Source: Kitasatospora sp. SolWspMP-SS2h (GTDB lineage: Bacteria > Actinomycetota > Actinomycetes > Streptomycetales > Streptomycetaceae). From it: a stretch of DNA of 64,000 nt. Shown here piece by piece: positions 25,297 through 33,262 of this stretch (position 1 is its first letter; every line of letters begins with the position of its first letter). The DNA is taken from NCBI RefSeq assembly GCF_003259315.1, contig NZ_QLLT01000014.1:62001-126000 (forward strand), written 5' to 3'. The notes below the pieces were generated by a model. That model ran no database searches and was not told the DNA's origin. It saw only the letters and a list, made by a program, of their open reading frames with translations. A program made the translations under genes and the position numbers.

Positions 25297-26421
25297 GTGG
25301 CTCAGATTCAGATCCCCGCCGACAATCTGCCCAACGACGGCCGCTTCGGCTGCGGCCCCTCCAAGGTGCGCCCCGAGGCCCTGAGTGCCCTCGCCGCCAC
25401 CGGAACCTCCCTGCTGGGCACCTCCCACCGCCAGGCCCCGGTCAAGAACATCGTCAAGCGCGTCCGCCAGGGCGTCGCCGAGCTGTTCTCGCTGCCGGAG
25501 GGCTACGAGGTCGTGCTCGGCAACGGCGGCTCCACCGCGTTCTGGGACATCGCCGCGTTCGGCCTGGTGCGCGAGAAGTCGCAGCACCTGGACTTCGGCG
25601 AGTTCTCCTCCAAGTTCGCCTCCTCCGTGAAGGCCGCCCCGTGGCTGGCCGAGCCGACGGTGATCAAGACCGCCCCGGGCACCCACCCGCTGCCGGTCGC
25701 CGAGGCGGGCGTGGACGTCTACGGCCTCACCCACAACGAGACCTCCACCGGCGTCGCGATGCCGATCCGCCGCCCCGAGGGCGCGGACGCCGGCTCGCTG
25801 GTCCTGGTCGACGCCACCTCCGGCGCCGGCGGCCTGCCGGTCGACATCCGCGAGACGGACGTCTACTACTTCGCCCCGCAGAAGTCCTTCGCCTCCGAGG
25901 GCGGCCTCTGGCTGGCCACCTTCTCGCCGGCCGCGCTGGAGCGCGCCGCGGAGATCGCCGGCTCCGGCCGGTACGTCCCGCCGTTCTTCGACCTGCCGAC
26001 CGCGATCGACAACTCCTCGAAGGACCAGACGTACAACACCCCGTCCATCTCCACCCTCTTCCTGCTGGCCGACCAGCTGGAGTGGCTGAACGGCCAGGGC
26101 GGCCTGGACTGGGCGGTGGCCCGCACCGCGGAGTCCTCCTCGATCCTGTACTCCTGGGCCGAGAAGTCCTCCTTCGCGCAGCCCTTCGTGGCCAAGCCGG
26201 AGGAGCGCTCCCAGGTCGTCGGCACCATCGACTTCGACGACTCGGTCGACGCCGCCGCGGTCGCCAAGGCACTGCGTGCCAACGGCATCGTGGACACCGA
26301 GCCCTACCGCAAGCTGGGCCGCAACCAGTTGCGCATCGCGATGTTCCCGGCCGTCGACCCGGCCGACGTCGAGAAGCTCACCGGCGCTATCGACTACGTG
26401 GTCGAGCACCTGAACGACTGA
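25297..26421 (+). CDS. serC: phosphoserine transaminase
   Basis: A 374-residue PLP aminotransferase converting 3-phosphohydroxypyruvate and glutamate to phosphoserine in serine synthesis; it may also serve pyridoxal synthesis. It starts MAQIQIPADNLPNDGRFGCGPSKVRPEAL (substrate-binding start typical of the actinobacterial type). Other marks are LGTSHRQAPVKNIVKRVRQGV, LGNGGSTAFWDIAAFGL, TSTGVAMP, and the PLP lysine in VYYFAPQKSFASEGGLW near residue 195. It begins with GTG, apparently leaderless. The gene is complete and a long perfect hairpin terminates it. Confidence 0.96.
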   Translation: MAQIQIPADNLPNDGRFGCGPSKVRPEALSALAATGTSLLGTSHRQAPVKNIVKRVRQGVAELFSLPEGYEVVLGNGGSTAFWDIAAFGLVREKSQHLDFGEFSSKFASSVKAAPWLAEPTVIKTAPGTHPLPVAEAGVDVYGLTHNETSTGVAMPIRRPEGADAGSLVLVDATSGAGGLPVDIRETDVYYFAPQKSFASEGGLWLATFSPAALERAAEIAGSGRYVPPFFDLPTAIDNSSKDQTYNTPSISTLFLLADQLEWLNGQGGLDWAVARTAESSSILYSWAEKSSFAQPFVAKPEERSQVVGTIDFDDSVDAAAVAKALRANGIVDTEPYRKLGRNQLRIAMFPAVDPADVEKLTGAIDYVVEHLND

Positions 26422-26433
26422 CCCGCCCGCCTC

Positions 26434-26472
26434 CGTCGAGGGCCCCGGTCCACCGGACCGGGGCCCTCGACG
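26434..26472. terminator. strong terminator after serC
   Basis: CGTCGAGGGCCCCGGTCC (26434-26451), 3-nt loop ACC, then the exact complement (26455-26472): a perfect 18-bp stem starting 12 bp after serC. Confidence 0.88.
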
Positions 26473-26506
26473 CGTCCCGGGGCCGCCCCGGCGGGGCGGG
26501 CGGCGG

Positions 26507-26596
26507 CTACTTCTGCACGAGGGCGCTGACGATCACCACGGCGAGCAGCAGGACGAACGCGCCGGTGACGATCCGCATACGGGTCTTCGGGTCCAC
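26507..26596 (-). CDS. 29-residue single-TM mini-protein
   Basis: On the minus strand a GTG at 26596 opens VDPKTRMRIVTGAFVLLLAVVIVSALVQK and stops at TAG (26507). A basic, charged N-terminus is followed by one transmembrane segment of about 18 residues, then QK. Streptomycetes carry several conserved membrane peptides of this size, often beside transporters; I cannot match this one with certainty. It sits alone between the serC terminator and a minisatellite. The clean amphipathic-to-hydrophobic pattern supports a real gene, but its size keeps confidence moderate. Confidence 0.5.
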   Translation of the reverse strand: MDPKTRMRIVTGAFVLLLAVVIVSALVQK

Positions 26597-26639
26597 CCTT
26601 CGAGACTAGCCGGTCGAACGCCCGGCCCCGCGATCAGGG

Positions 26640-26765
26640 GGCCGGGGAGGAGGCCGGGGAGAGCCCGGGGAGAGCCCGGGGAGGGAGCCGGGGAGAGCCC
26701 GGGGAGGGGGCCGGGGAGAGCCCGGGGAGGGGGCCGGGGAGAGCCCGGGGAGGGGGCCGGGAGGC
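26640..26765. repeat. 23-bp GC-rich minisatellite
   Basis: Exact 23-bp periodicity: CCGGGGA units begin at 26688, 26711, 26734 and 26757. The unit is CCGGGGAGAGCCCGGGGAGG followed by GGG. More degenerate copies extend left to about 26640. It lies immediately upstream of the GH35 gene. Confidence 0.8.
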
Positions 26766-26827
26766 GCGTCCCGGATGTTCCGCATGTCCCGGCGGCTGGA
26801 GGCCGTGGCGTTGGGCAGGCTGGGGGC

Positions 26828-28597
26828 ATGCTCACCTACGACTCGACCGGGTTCCGCCTCGACGGGCGGCCGCTGCGCATCCTGTCCGGCGCGGTGCACT
26901 ACTTCCGCAGCCGCCCCGAGCAGTGGGCCGACCGGCTCGCGGCGGTGCGGGCGATGGGGTTGAACACGGTCGAGACGTACGTGCCGTGGAACCTGCACGA
27001 GCCCGCGCCCGGGCGGTACGCGCGGCTGGACGAGCTCGGGGCGTTCCTCGACGAGGCGCACCGGCAGGGGCTGTGGACGATCGTCCGGCCCGGCCCGTAC
27101 ATCTGCGCCGAGTGGGACAACGGCGGGCTGCCCGGCTGGCTCACCGCCCGGCTCGGCCGGCGGGTCCGCAGCAGCGACCCGGAGTACCTGGCCGCCGTCG
27201 ACGCCTACTTCGACGCGCTGCTCCCGCAGGTGGTCGGGCGGCAGTGGGGCCGCCCCGGCGGCGGCGTGCTGATGGTGCAGGTCGAGAACGAGTACGGGTC
27301 GTTCGGCGGCGACGCCGCGTACCTGGACCACCTGGCCCGCGGGCTGCGCGAGCGCGGGATCGCCGTCCCGCTGTTCACCTCCGACGGCCCCGAGGACCAC
27401 CTGCTCGCGGCCGGCACCGTCCCCGGCGTACTGGCCACCGTCAACTTCGGCTCCGACCCGGAGGGCGCCTTCGCCGTGCTGCGCCGCCACCGCCCCGAGG
27501 ACCCGCCGTTCTGCATGGAGTTCTGGAACGGCTGGTTCGACCACTGGGGCGAGCCACACCACACCCGGGACGCCGCCGACGCCGCCGACACGCTGCGCCG
27601 CCTGCTCGCCGCCGGCGGCTCGGTCAACCTCTACATGGCCCACGGCGGCACCAACTTCGGCACCACCGCCGGCGCCAACCACGCCGACCCGCCGTTCAAC
27701 TCCACCGACTGGACGCACTCCCCCTACCAGCCGACCACCACCTCCTACGACTACGACGCCCCGCTCGACGAACGCGGCCTGCCCACCATCAAGTTCGACG
27801 CCTTCCGGCAGGTCATCGCCGAGTTCGCCGCCGAACAGCCGGAACTCGTCCGCTACCTGGACGAGCGCGAACCCGTGCTGCCCGCACCCGCACCGCTGCT
27901 GGCGGCCCGCGAGGTGCTCCTCGACGAGTGCGCCGAGCTGCCGTTCGGGCCCGCCGTCACCGCCCCCGTGCCGCCGTCGTTCGAGGAGCTCGGGCTGGAG
28001 CACGGCCTGGTCCGCTACACCGCGACGGTGCCTGCGCTCAGCCCCGAACTCCCGCTCACCGTCGAGGGGTTGTGCGACCGGGCCGCCCTGTGGGTGGACG
28101 GCGAGCACGCCGCCTCGCTCGAACGGGGCGTCCCCGCCGAGCCGGTCGCCGCAGGCGGCGGCGCCCGCGTCCGGCTGCTGGTCGAATCGCTCGGCCGGGT
28201 CAACTACGGGCCGCAGACCGGCGAGGCCAAGGGCCTCACCGGCGTCCGCCACGAACGCCAGTACCTGCACGGCTGGCAGGCCGAACCGCTCGCCCTCGAC
28301 CCGCTCCCCGACCCCGCCGCCTGGTCCCCCGGCACCCCCGCCCCGGAACTCCTCGCCCGCGGCACCCTGCACCTCGACGCCCCCGGCGACGCCTTCCTCG
28401 CCGTCCCCGAGGGCGGGCACGGCTACCTCTGGGTCAACGGCTTCCTGCTCGGCCGCTACGACGCCCGCGGCCCCCAGCACGCCCTGTACTGCCCCTGGCC
28501 CCTCCTCCGCCCGGGCCCCAACACCCTCGCCCTGCTGGAACTCGGCACCACCGCCCCCGCCCGCGTCGTCCTCCGCGACGCCCCGGACCTGGGCTGA
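26828..28597 (+). CDS. GH35 beta-galactosidase
   Basis: A 589-residue glycoside hydrolase family 35 enzyme: LDGRPLRILSGAVHYFRSRPEQW, GLNTVETYVPWNLHEPAPGRY, VRPGPYICAEWDNGGLPGWL. The acid/base Glu155 lies in VQVENEYGSFGG and the nucleophile Glu231 in CMEFWNGWFDHWG. SVNLYMAHGGTNFGTTAGAN and TSYDYDAPLDERG complete the barrel. The C-terminal part (from about 400) forms beta-sandwich domains ending PARVVLRDAPDLG. There is no signal peptide, so it is probably intracellular and hydrolyses terminal beta-galactosides taken up by another system. The ATG at 26828 matches the family start. No transporter or regulator is linked. Confidence 0.94.
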   Translation: MLTYDSTGFRLDGRPLRILSGAVHYFRSRPEQWADRLAAVRAMGLNTVETYVPWNLHEPAPGRYARLDELGAFLDEAHRQGLWTIVRPGPYICAEWDNGGLPGWLTARLGRRVRSSDPEYLAAVDAYFDALLPQVVGRQWGRPGGGVLMVQVENEYGSFGGDAAYLDHLARGLRERGIAVPLFTSDGPEDHLLAAGTVPGVLATVNFGSDPEGAFAVLRRHRPEDPPFCMEFWNGWFDHWGEPHHTRDAADAADTLRRLLAAGGSVNLYMAHGGTNFGTTAGANHADPPFNSTDWTHSPYQPTTTSYDYDAPLDERGLPTIKFDAFRQVIAEFAAEQPELVRYLDEREPVLPAPAPLLAAREVLLDECAELPFGPAVTAPVPPSFEELGLEHGLVRYTATVPALSPELPLTVEGLCDRAALWVDGEHAASLERGVPAEPVAAGGGARVRLLVESLGRVNYGPQTGEAKGLTGVRHERQYLHGWQAEPLALDPLPDPAAWSPGTPAPELLARGTLHLDAPGDAFLAVPEGGHGYLWVNGFLLGRYDARGPQHALYCPWPLLRPGPNTLALLELGTTAPARVVLRDAPDLG

Positions 28598-28631
28598 GAC
28601 CCGCCGCGCGGCCCCGCCTTCCGGCCGCCGT

Positions 28632-29192
28632 TCACGTGCCCAGCGGCCAGTCCCCCACCACCGTGTAGCGGGCCGGGCCATAGCCCGTCCCGCTGCGCAT
28701 CAGCTGGATCCGGGCGGCCGTCCACGGCGTACCCCGGAAGTCCCGCAGGGGGGCGGCCAGCGCCCGCGGCCCGCCCGGGCCGTCGGGTCCGCGGCCGCGG
28801 GTGGTCGCGGCCCGGGCCAGGGTCAGGTGGGGGTGGAAGCCGCGTTCCTCGTCGGTGGCGTCGAGCGCCGTCCGCACGTCCGCCGCCAGCCGGCGCAGGG
28901 CCTGGACGTCCCCCTCGACGCCCGCCCAGAGCGCCCGTTCGCCGAAGGTGCCGGCCCCGGCCAGGCGCAGCCGGTGCGCCGGGTGGGTGCTCGCGAGCCG
29001 GGCCAGCTCCCGTTCCAGCGCGGCCACCTCCTCGGCCGGGACCTCGCCCAGGAAGGCCAGCGTGAGGTGCCATCCGGCGGGTTCGGTCCAGCGCAGCCGG
29101 TCCGCGCCGGGGAGGGCGCGCAGGGGCTGTACGGCGTCGACGAGTTCCTGCTTGACGCGGGCCGGCGGGTTCACGGCGACGAAGAGCCTCAT
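28632..29192 (-). CDS. thpR: RNA 2',3'-cyclic phosphodiesterase
   Basis: A 186-residue 2H phosphoesterase. Both HxTx motifs are present: HLTLAFLGEVP near residue 42 and FHPHLTLARA near 125. MRLFVAVNPPARVKQELVDAV is the typical start, and GTPWTAARIQLMRSGTGYGPARYTVVGDW closes the domain. The family opens 2',3'-cyclic phosphate ends of RNA, for instance in tRNA half processing. The ATG at 29192 is used because six upstream in-frame codons have no counterpart in the family. It is convergent with the GH35 gene and divergent from the GNAT gene. Confidence 0.92.
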   Translation of the reverse strand: MRLFVAVNPPARVKQELVDAVQPLRALPGADRLRWTEPAGWHLTLAFLGEVPAEEVAALERELARLASTHPAHRLRLAGAGTFGERALWAGVEGDVQALRRLAADVRTALDATDEERGFHPHLTLARAATTRGRGPDGPGGPRALAAPLRDFRGTPWTAARIQLMRSGTGYGPARYTVVGDWPLGT

Positions 29193-29266
29193 CCCGTCAT
29201 CCTGCCGCACCCCTCACCCCGGACCGGCCGGAGCGTCGGATGGAAAGGTCGGATAGAAAGAAGGCC

Positions 29267-29962
29267 ATGCGCATCCGTACCGGAGGACCGGAATCCGCCG
29301 CCGTCCTGCTCTCCCTGCTCGACGGCGCGGTCGACTGGCTGGCCGCCCGGGGCCGCACCGACCAGTGGGGCCCGGTGCCCTGGTCGCGGCGTCCGGGCGC
29401 GGTGGAGCGGGCCGAGCGGGTCACGGCGGAGCACCTGGTCCGGATCGCCTGGCCCGGCGGCGGTGGCGGCGCGGGCGGTAACGGCGAGGACGGTAACGGC
29501 GAGGACGGTAACGGCGAGGACGGTAACGGCGCGGGCGGTAGCGGCGCGGGCGGTAGCGGCGCGGGCGGTAGCGGCGCGGGCGGTAGCGGCGCGGGCGGTA
29601 GCGGTGGCGGTGGCCCGCTCGGCATCTGCGTGCTGGCCGACCGCGCCCCCGCGGGCCTCCCGGCGGCGGGCGAGCCGGAGCTGTTCGTCCGCTGGCTGGT
29701 GACCGGCCCGGCCCACCGCGGGGCGGGCGTCGGGGCCGCCCTGATCGCCGACGCCCGCCGCCTGGCCCGCGAGCGCGGCGCCGACCTGCTGCGGGTGGAC
29801 TGCTACGCGGGCGGTGACGGCGGGCTGGTCGCCCGGTACGAGCGGCTGGGGTTCACCCGCACCACCGCGTTCACCGAGGACCGGCCGACCGGCCCGTGGC
29901 CCGGGCAGCTACTGGAGCTGCGCGTCCACCCGGGCCGGCGGGCCGATCCACTGACGGACTGA
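29267..29962 (+). CDS. GNAT N-acetyltransferase with internal pentapeptide repeat
   Basis: A 231-residue GNAT protein: MRIRTGGPESAAVLLSLLDG, WLAARGRTDQWGPVPWS, then the acetyl-CoA-binding core FVRWLVTGPAHRGAGVGAALIADARRLARER (R-G-x-G-x-G/A motif) and VDCYAGGDGGLVARYERLGFTRT. The fold is interrupted between the early strands by nine pentapeptides, GNGED x3, GNGAG, GSGAG x4 and GSGGG (residues about 71-115), coded by a 15-bp tandem repeat. This part replaces a short loop in ordinary relatives. The substrate is unknown. The ATG at 29267 follows AAGAAGG. Confidence 0.87.
   Translation: MRIRTGGPESAAVLLSLLDGAVDWLAARGRTDQWGPVPWSRRPGAVERAERVTAEHLVRIAWPGGGGGAGGNGEDGNGEDGNGEDGNGAGGSGAGGSGAGGSGAGGSGAGGSGGGGPLGICVLADRAPAGLPAAGEPELFVRWLVTGPAHRGAGVGAALIADARRLARERGADLLRVDCYAGGDGGLVARYERLGFTRTTAFTEDRPTGPWPGQLLELRVHPGRRADPLTD
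29477..29611 (+). repeat. 15-bp in-frame tandem repeat inside the GNAT gene
   Basis: Nine consecutive 15-bp units of the form GGT-AAC/AGC-GGC-GAG/GCG-GAC/GGC. The first three code GNGED, the later ones GSGAG. All copies are in frame, so copy-number changes would only lengthen a loop. Confidence 0.9.
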
Positions 29963-29973
29963 CCTGCCCGGGG

Positions 29974-30053
29974 CCTAGGCCCTGTCCGGCCGGTCTTGCC
30001 GGGCGCGCGGCGTCGGGCGCCGATCCGACAAGACCGACCGGACCGGGCCTAGG
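29974..30053. mobile_element. 80-bp MITE-like element 1
   Basis: 25-bp imperfect terminal inverted repeats, two mismatches: CCTAGGCCCTGTCCGG at the left (29974-29998) and CGGACCGGGCCTAGG at the right end (30029-30053). CTAG lies at each edge, consistent with TA target duplication by an IS630/Tc1-like transposase supplied in trans. It has no coding capacity. Confidence 0.6.
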
Positions 30054-30215
30054 GCCCGTCTTCACACCCCCGTCTGCCCCACGACGCCTGGCACGCCCTC
30101 TCGCCGCACCGGGCGAAAGGCCGAGTACATCCAGGACGCGACCTTCCACCCGGCACGCCGAGAGCACCCACCAGACGCCGCGGGGCTGCGACGGGGGTGT
30201 GAAGACGGGCCCTAG
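30049..30215. mobile_element. 167-bp MITE-like element 2
   Basis: Perfect 26-bp terminal inverted repeats at 30049-30074 and 30190-30215. The left begins CTAGGGCCCGTCTTCACACC and the right ends GTGTGAAGACGGGCCCTAG. It shares its CTAG edge with element 1. The right repeat supplies the TAG stop of the MFS gene. The interior has no open frame. Confidence 0.75.
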
Positions 30216-31777
30216 CAGGCGGTCGCCAGGTCGTCCTTCTGCACCACCGAGAACACCCGGCCCCGGGTCCGCACCGGGTGCGGGTCCAGGCGCAGGCGCA
30301 GGCCGCTGATCCGGCCGAGCACCAGGGCGACCACACCGGCCGCCGCGGCGGAGACCAGGCCGCAGGCGAGCAGGCCGAAGCGCGGGCCGTACTGGGCGGT
30401 GATCCAGCCGACCAGCGGGGCGCCGATCGGGGTGCCGCCGGTGAAGACCAGGACCAGCAGGCCCATGACGCGGCCGCGCATCTCGGGGTCGGTGCCGAGC
30501 TGGAGGGCCGAGTTGACCGAGGTGTTGAAGGTCAGGCCGAACACGCCGATCAGGGTGAGCAGCAGGGCGAAGGTCCAGTAGCCCGGGGCGAACGCGGCCA
30601 GCACCTCCAGCGCGCCGAAGGCGCACGCGGCGGAGACCAGGCGGCGCAGCCGGGGCGCGCCGCGGCGGGCGGCGAGCAGGGCGCCGGTCAGTGAGCCGAC
30701 CGCCATCGCGGTGTTGAGCAGGCCGTACGCGCCCGCGCCGACGTGGAAGGTGTCGTGCGCGAAGCCGGAGAGCAGGGTCGGGAAGTTGAAGCCGAAGGTC
30801 CCGATGAAACCGGCGAGCACCATCGGCCAGAGCAGCTCGGGGCGCTCCTTGACGTACCGCAGGCCCTCGCGGAGCTGTCCGCGCTCGCGGGCGATCCGCT
30901 CGACGGGGCGCAGTTCGCTGCTGCGCATGGCGAGCAGGCCGCCGATGACCGCGACGAAGGAGAACGCGTTCACGGCGAACGCCCAGCCGCTGCCGACCGC
31001 GGCGATCAGCGCGCCGGCGACGGCGGGGCCGACCAGGCGGGCGGTCTGGAAGTTGGCGGCGTTCAGGCTGACCGCGTTGGCCAGGTCCTTGGCGGGCACC
31101 ATCTCGCTGACGAACGCCTGCCGGGTCGGGTTGTCGACGACCGTGACCAGGCCGAGCAGCAGCGCGAACAGGTACACCACGACGGGCGTGACGGCACCGG
31201 TGACGGTGAGCACGGCGAGGACGGCGGCGAGCAGGCCCATCGCGCCCTGGGTCGCCATCAGCAGGCGGCGCTTGGGCAGCCGGTCGGCGAGGACGCCGCC
31301 CCACAGGCCGAGCAGCAGCATCGGCAGGAACTGCATGGCGGTGGTGATGCCGACCGCGAACGGGCTGCCGGTGAGGCTGAGCACCAGCCAGTCCTGGGCG
31401 ATGCGCTGCATCCAGGTGCCGGTGTTGGAGACCACCTGGCCGGCGAAGTAGTACCGGTAGTTGCGGATGCGCAGGGACGAGAACATCCCTCCCGGGCGGG
31501 TGAACCGGCCCGGCGAAGCGGCGGGGGTCACCGCCGCGGTGCGTTCGTCGGGGTCGTCGTCGCCGCTGCCCGGTAGGCCCGCGGAGGCGGGTGCCTGGCT
31601 CTGCGCGGCGGGGGCGCCGGCGGGCGCCGCCCCGGTGGTGGCGGCCGCTTCGTCGACGAGCGGTTCTTCGTGGCGCGGGCCCGCGGGGCGGGTGACCGGG
31701 CGCCGGGTGTCGGTGCGGAGGTCGGTGCGGATGGTCGCGGTGCGGATCGCGGCGGCGCGGGCGGCCGGCGGTGTCAA
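30212..31777 (-). CDS. MFS transporter whose stop lies in a MITE
   Basis: A 521-residue protein if it starts at the TTG at 31777, which follows GGGGAG with 6-nt spacing; a GTG at 31798 is the alternative. A disordered Ala/Pro/Thr-rich cytoplasmic stretch of about 95 residues precedes SLRIRNYRYYFAGQVVSNTGTWMQRIAQDWLVL. The 12-helix MFS_3-type body contains GLWGGVLADRLPKRRLLMATQG (motif A) and PEMRGRVMGLLVLVFTGG. These proteins export drugs or siderophores. It ends VFSVVQKDDLATAC, with the TAG codon inside the right terminal repeat of element 2, so the natural C-terminus may have been longer. A MarR repressor gene lies upstream on the same strand. Confidence 0.88.
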   Translation of the reverse strand: MTPPAARAAAIRTATIRTDLRTDTRRPVTRPAGPRHEEPLVDEAAATTGAAPAGAPAAQSQAPASAGLPGSGDDDPDERTAAVTPAASPGRFTRPGGMFSSLRIRNYRYYFAGQVVSNTGTWMQRIAQDWLVLSLTGSPFAVGITTAMQFLPMLLLGLWGGVLADRLPKRRLLMATQGAMGLLAAVLAVLTVTGAVTPVVVYLFALLLGLVTVVDNPTRQAFVSEMVPAKDLANAVSLNAANFQTARLVGPAVAGALIAAVGSGWAFAVNAFSFVAVIGGLLAMRSSELRPVERIARERGQLREGLRYVKERPELLWPMVLAGFIGTFGFNFPTLLSGFAHDTFHVGAGAYGLLNTAMAVGSLTGALLAARRGAPRLRRLVSAACAFGALEVLAAFAPGYWTFALLLTLIGVFGLTFNTSVNSALQLGTDPEMRGRVMGLLVLVFTGGTPIGAPLVGWITAQYGPRFGLLACGLVSAAAAGVVALVLGRISGLRLRLDPHPVRTRGRVFSVVQKDDLATAC

Positions 31778-31924
31778 GATGGTCTCCCCTCGGCGCACCG
31801 CGACCGGTCGGGCGGTCGCGGTGCGGTCTGTGGCACTGGTGGGTCCTGCGGTGATGCGGTTCTCCTTCGTTCGCCCGGGACGGGGTCGGACGGGACCGGA
31901 CGGATCGGTGGGATCGGGGCGGTG

Positions 31925-32359
31925 CTACAGGTTGGCCAGCTTGTAGAGCACGGGCGCGGCGGCCTTGAGCCGCTCCCATTCCTCCGCGTCGAGGCCCTCG
32001 GCCAGCCCGGCCAGCCAGGCGTTGCGCCGGCGGCGGGACTCGTTGAGGATCTCCTCGGCCTGCTCCGTACTGCTGACCACCACCTGTCGGCGGTCCTCCG
32101 GGTGCGGCTCGCGCCGCACCAGGCCCTTCTCCTCCAGCATCGCGATGATCCTGGTCATGGACGGCGGCTGGACGTGCTCCTTGCGGGCCAGCTCGCCCGG
32201 CGTCGCCTTGCCGCAGCGGGCGAGCGTGCCGAGCACCCCCATCTCGGTGGGGCTCAGCGACTCCTCGACCCGCTGGTGTCGCAACCGGCGGGCCAGGCGC
32301 ATCGCGGCCGACCGCAGCTGGCTGATCGCCGGCAGGTCGTCCTCGTACATCTCGGGCAT
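31925..32359 (-). CDS. MarR-family transcriptional regulator
   Basis: A 144-residue winged-helix protein: MPEMYEDDLPAISQLRSAAMRLARRLRHQRV, SLSPTEMGVLGTLARCGKATPGELARKEHVQPPSMTRIIAMLEEKGLV (helix-turn-helix), RREPHPEDRRQVVVSSTEQ (wing). It probably represses the MFS exporter gene 147 bp downstream and responds to its ligand. A −10 box 6 nt before the ATG suggests a leaderless message. Imperfect half-sites TCCTTAG and CTAAGGA (32361-32367 and 32386-32392) bracket the promoter and could be its own operator. Confidence 0.93.
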   Translation of the reverse strand: MPEMYEDDLPAISQLRSAAMRLARRLRHQRVEESLSPTEMGVLGTLARCGKATPGELARKEHVQPPSMTRIIAMLEEKGLVRREPHPEDRRQVVVSSTEQAEEILNESRRRRNAWLAGLAEGLDAEEWERLKAAAPVLYKLANL

Positions 32360-32360
32360 G

Positions 32361-32392
32361 TCCTTAGCCTATGTCATTACCGAGTCTAAGGA
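32361..32392 (-). promoter_or_regulatory. marR promoter and inverted TCCTTAG repeat
   Basis: TAGGCT (complement of 32366-32371) is 6 nt before the marR ATG. TCCTTAG (32361-32367) and CTAAGGA (32386-32392) form a 7-bp inverted repeat with an 18-bp spacer over the promoter, suggesting autoregulation. Confidence 0.45.
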
Positions 32393-32532
32393 AAATTGAT
32401 TTCGACCACACACGCGCGAGGCATCCGTCCGTTCGACTCGATGCCGGCCGCCCGGCTGCCCGGCTGCCCGGCCGCCCGACCGCCCGGCCGACCGCCCCGC
32501 CCCGTCCGGTGCGCGCGCTCGGTCCGCGGTGC

Positions 32533-33078
32533 TCAGTCCGCGGTGAGGTGGAAGCCCAGCCGTCCGAAGCGCAGCCGGTCGCCGGCCCGGACCACGGTGC
32601 CGCCTGCCACCCGGCGGTCGTTGACGTAGGTGCCATTGCTGGAGCCCAGGTCGTAGAGGACCCAGTCGCCGGCCTCGAAGCGCAGCTCGGCGTGGCGCCG
32701 GGAGACGGTCGAGTCGCCCAGCCGGAGGTCGGAGCCGGTCATCCGGCCGATCCGCAGCCGCCGCACGCCCGGGTCGGGCAGCCGCAGCCTGGTCAGCTGC
32801 TCGGCGTGCCAGGTCTGCCGCAGCCGGACCTGGAGCGCGGAGACCCTGGCGACGGTGCGCAGCAGCGCCCGGGAGACCGGTCCGTAGGTGCGCAGGTCGC
32901 CGACCACCTCGGCGAGTTCGGCGCGGCTACGGGCGGTCAGGACCAGTTCCATCCGGCGGATGAAGGTGTCGTGCGAGAGCCGGCCGCTGCCGACCCCGTC
33001 CCGCAGCAGTTCCAGCGCGCTGTCCCGCTCGGCCTGCGAGGGGCGGGCGAGCTGGGTGCTGAACTCCTGAGCGGCCAT
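32533..33078 (-). CDS. DUF1707 and FHA domain protein
   Basis: A 181-residue protein. Residues 1-60 (RPSQAERDSALELLRDGVGSGRLSHDTFIRRMELVLTARSRAELAEVVGDL) are a DUF1707 domain. Residues 105-180 form an FHA phosphothreonine-binding domain: RRLRIGRMTGSDLRLGDSTVSRRHAELRF and YDLGSSNGTYVNDRRV, with the conserved Gly-Arg, Ser-x-x-His and Asn-Gly residues all present. It would read Ser/Thr kinase signalling in the cytoplasm. No kinase is adjacent. The ATG at 33078 is where homology starts; earlier codons are low complexity. Confidence 0.9.
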   Translation of the reverse strand: MAAQEFSTQLARPSQAERDSALELLRDGVGSGRLSHDTFIRRMELVLTARSRAELAEVVGDLRTYGPVSRALLRTVARVSALQVRLRQTWHAEQLTRLRLPDPGVRRLRIGRMTGSDLRLGDSTVSRRHAELRFEAGDWVLYDLGSSNGTYVNDRRVAGGTVVRAGDRLRFGRLGFHLTAD

Positions 33079-33262
33079 AGCGTGATTGTCGGGCGGGCGA
33101 CCCGCACTGTCCAGCACGCGGCGGGCCCCGCTCCGGAGGACGGGCCCGACTCCCGTACGGCCGGACGGTTTTCGGCCCGATCCGGGCCAACTCCCGCCCA
33201 CCGGGCCGCCGTCCTGGCAGGATCCGGCACAGCACCGACGTCCAGCCCGGGGAGCGCCCGCC

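Noticed and set aside
29963..30215. tRNA or attachment site at the inverted repeats
   Set aside because: No cloverleaf can be drawn and the TA-bounded inverted repeats fit MITEs better.
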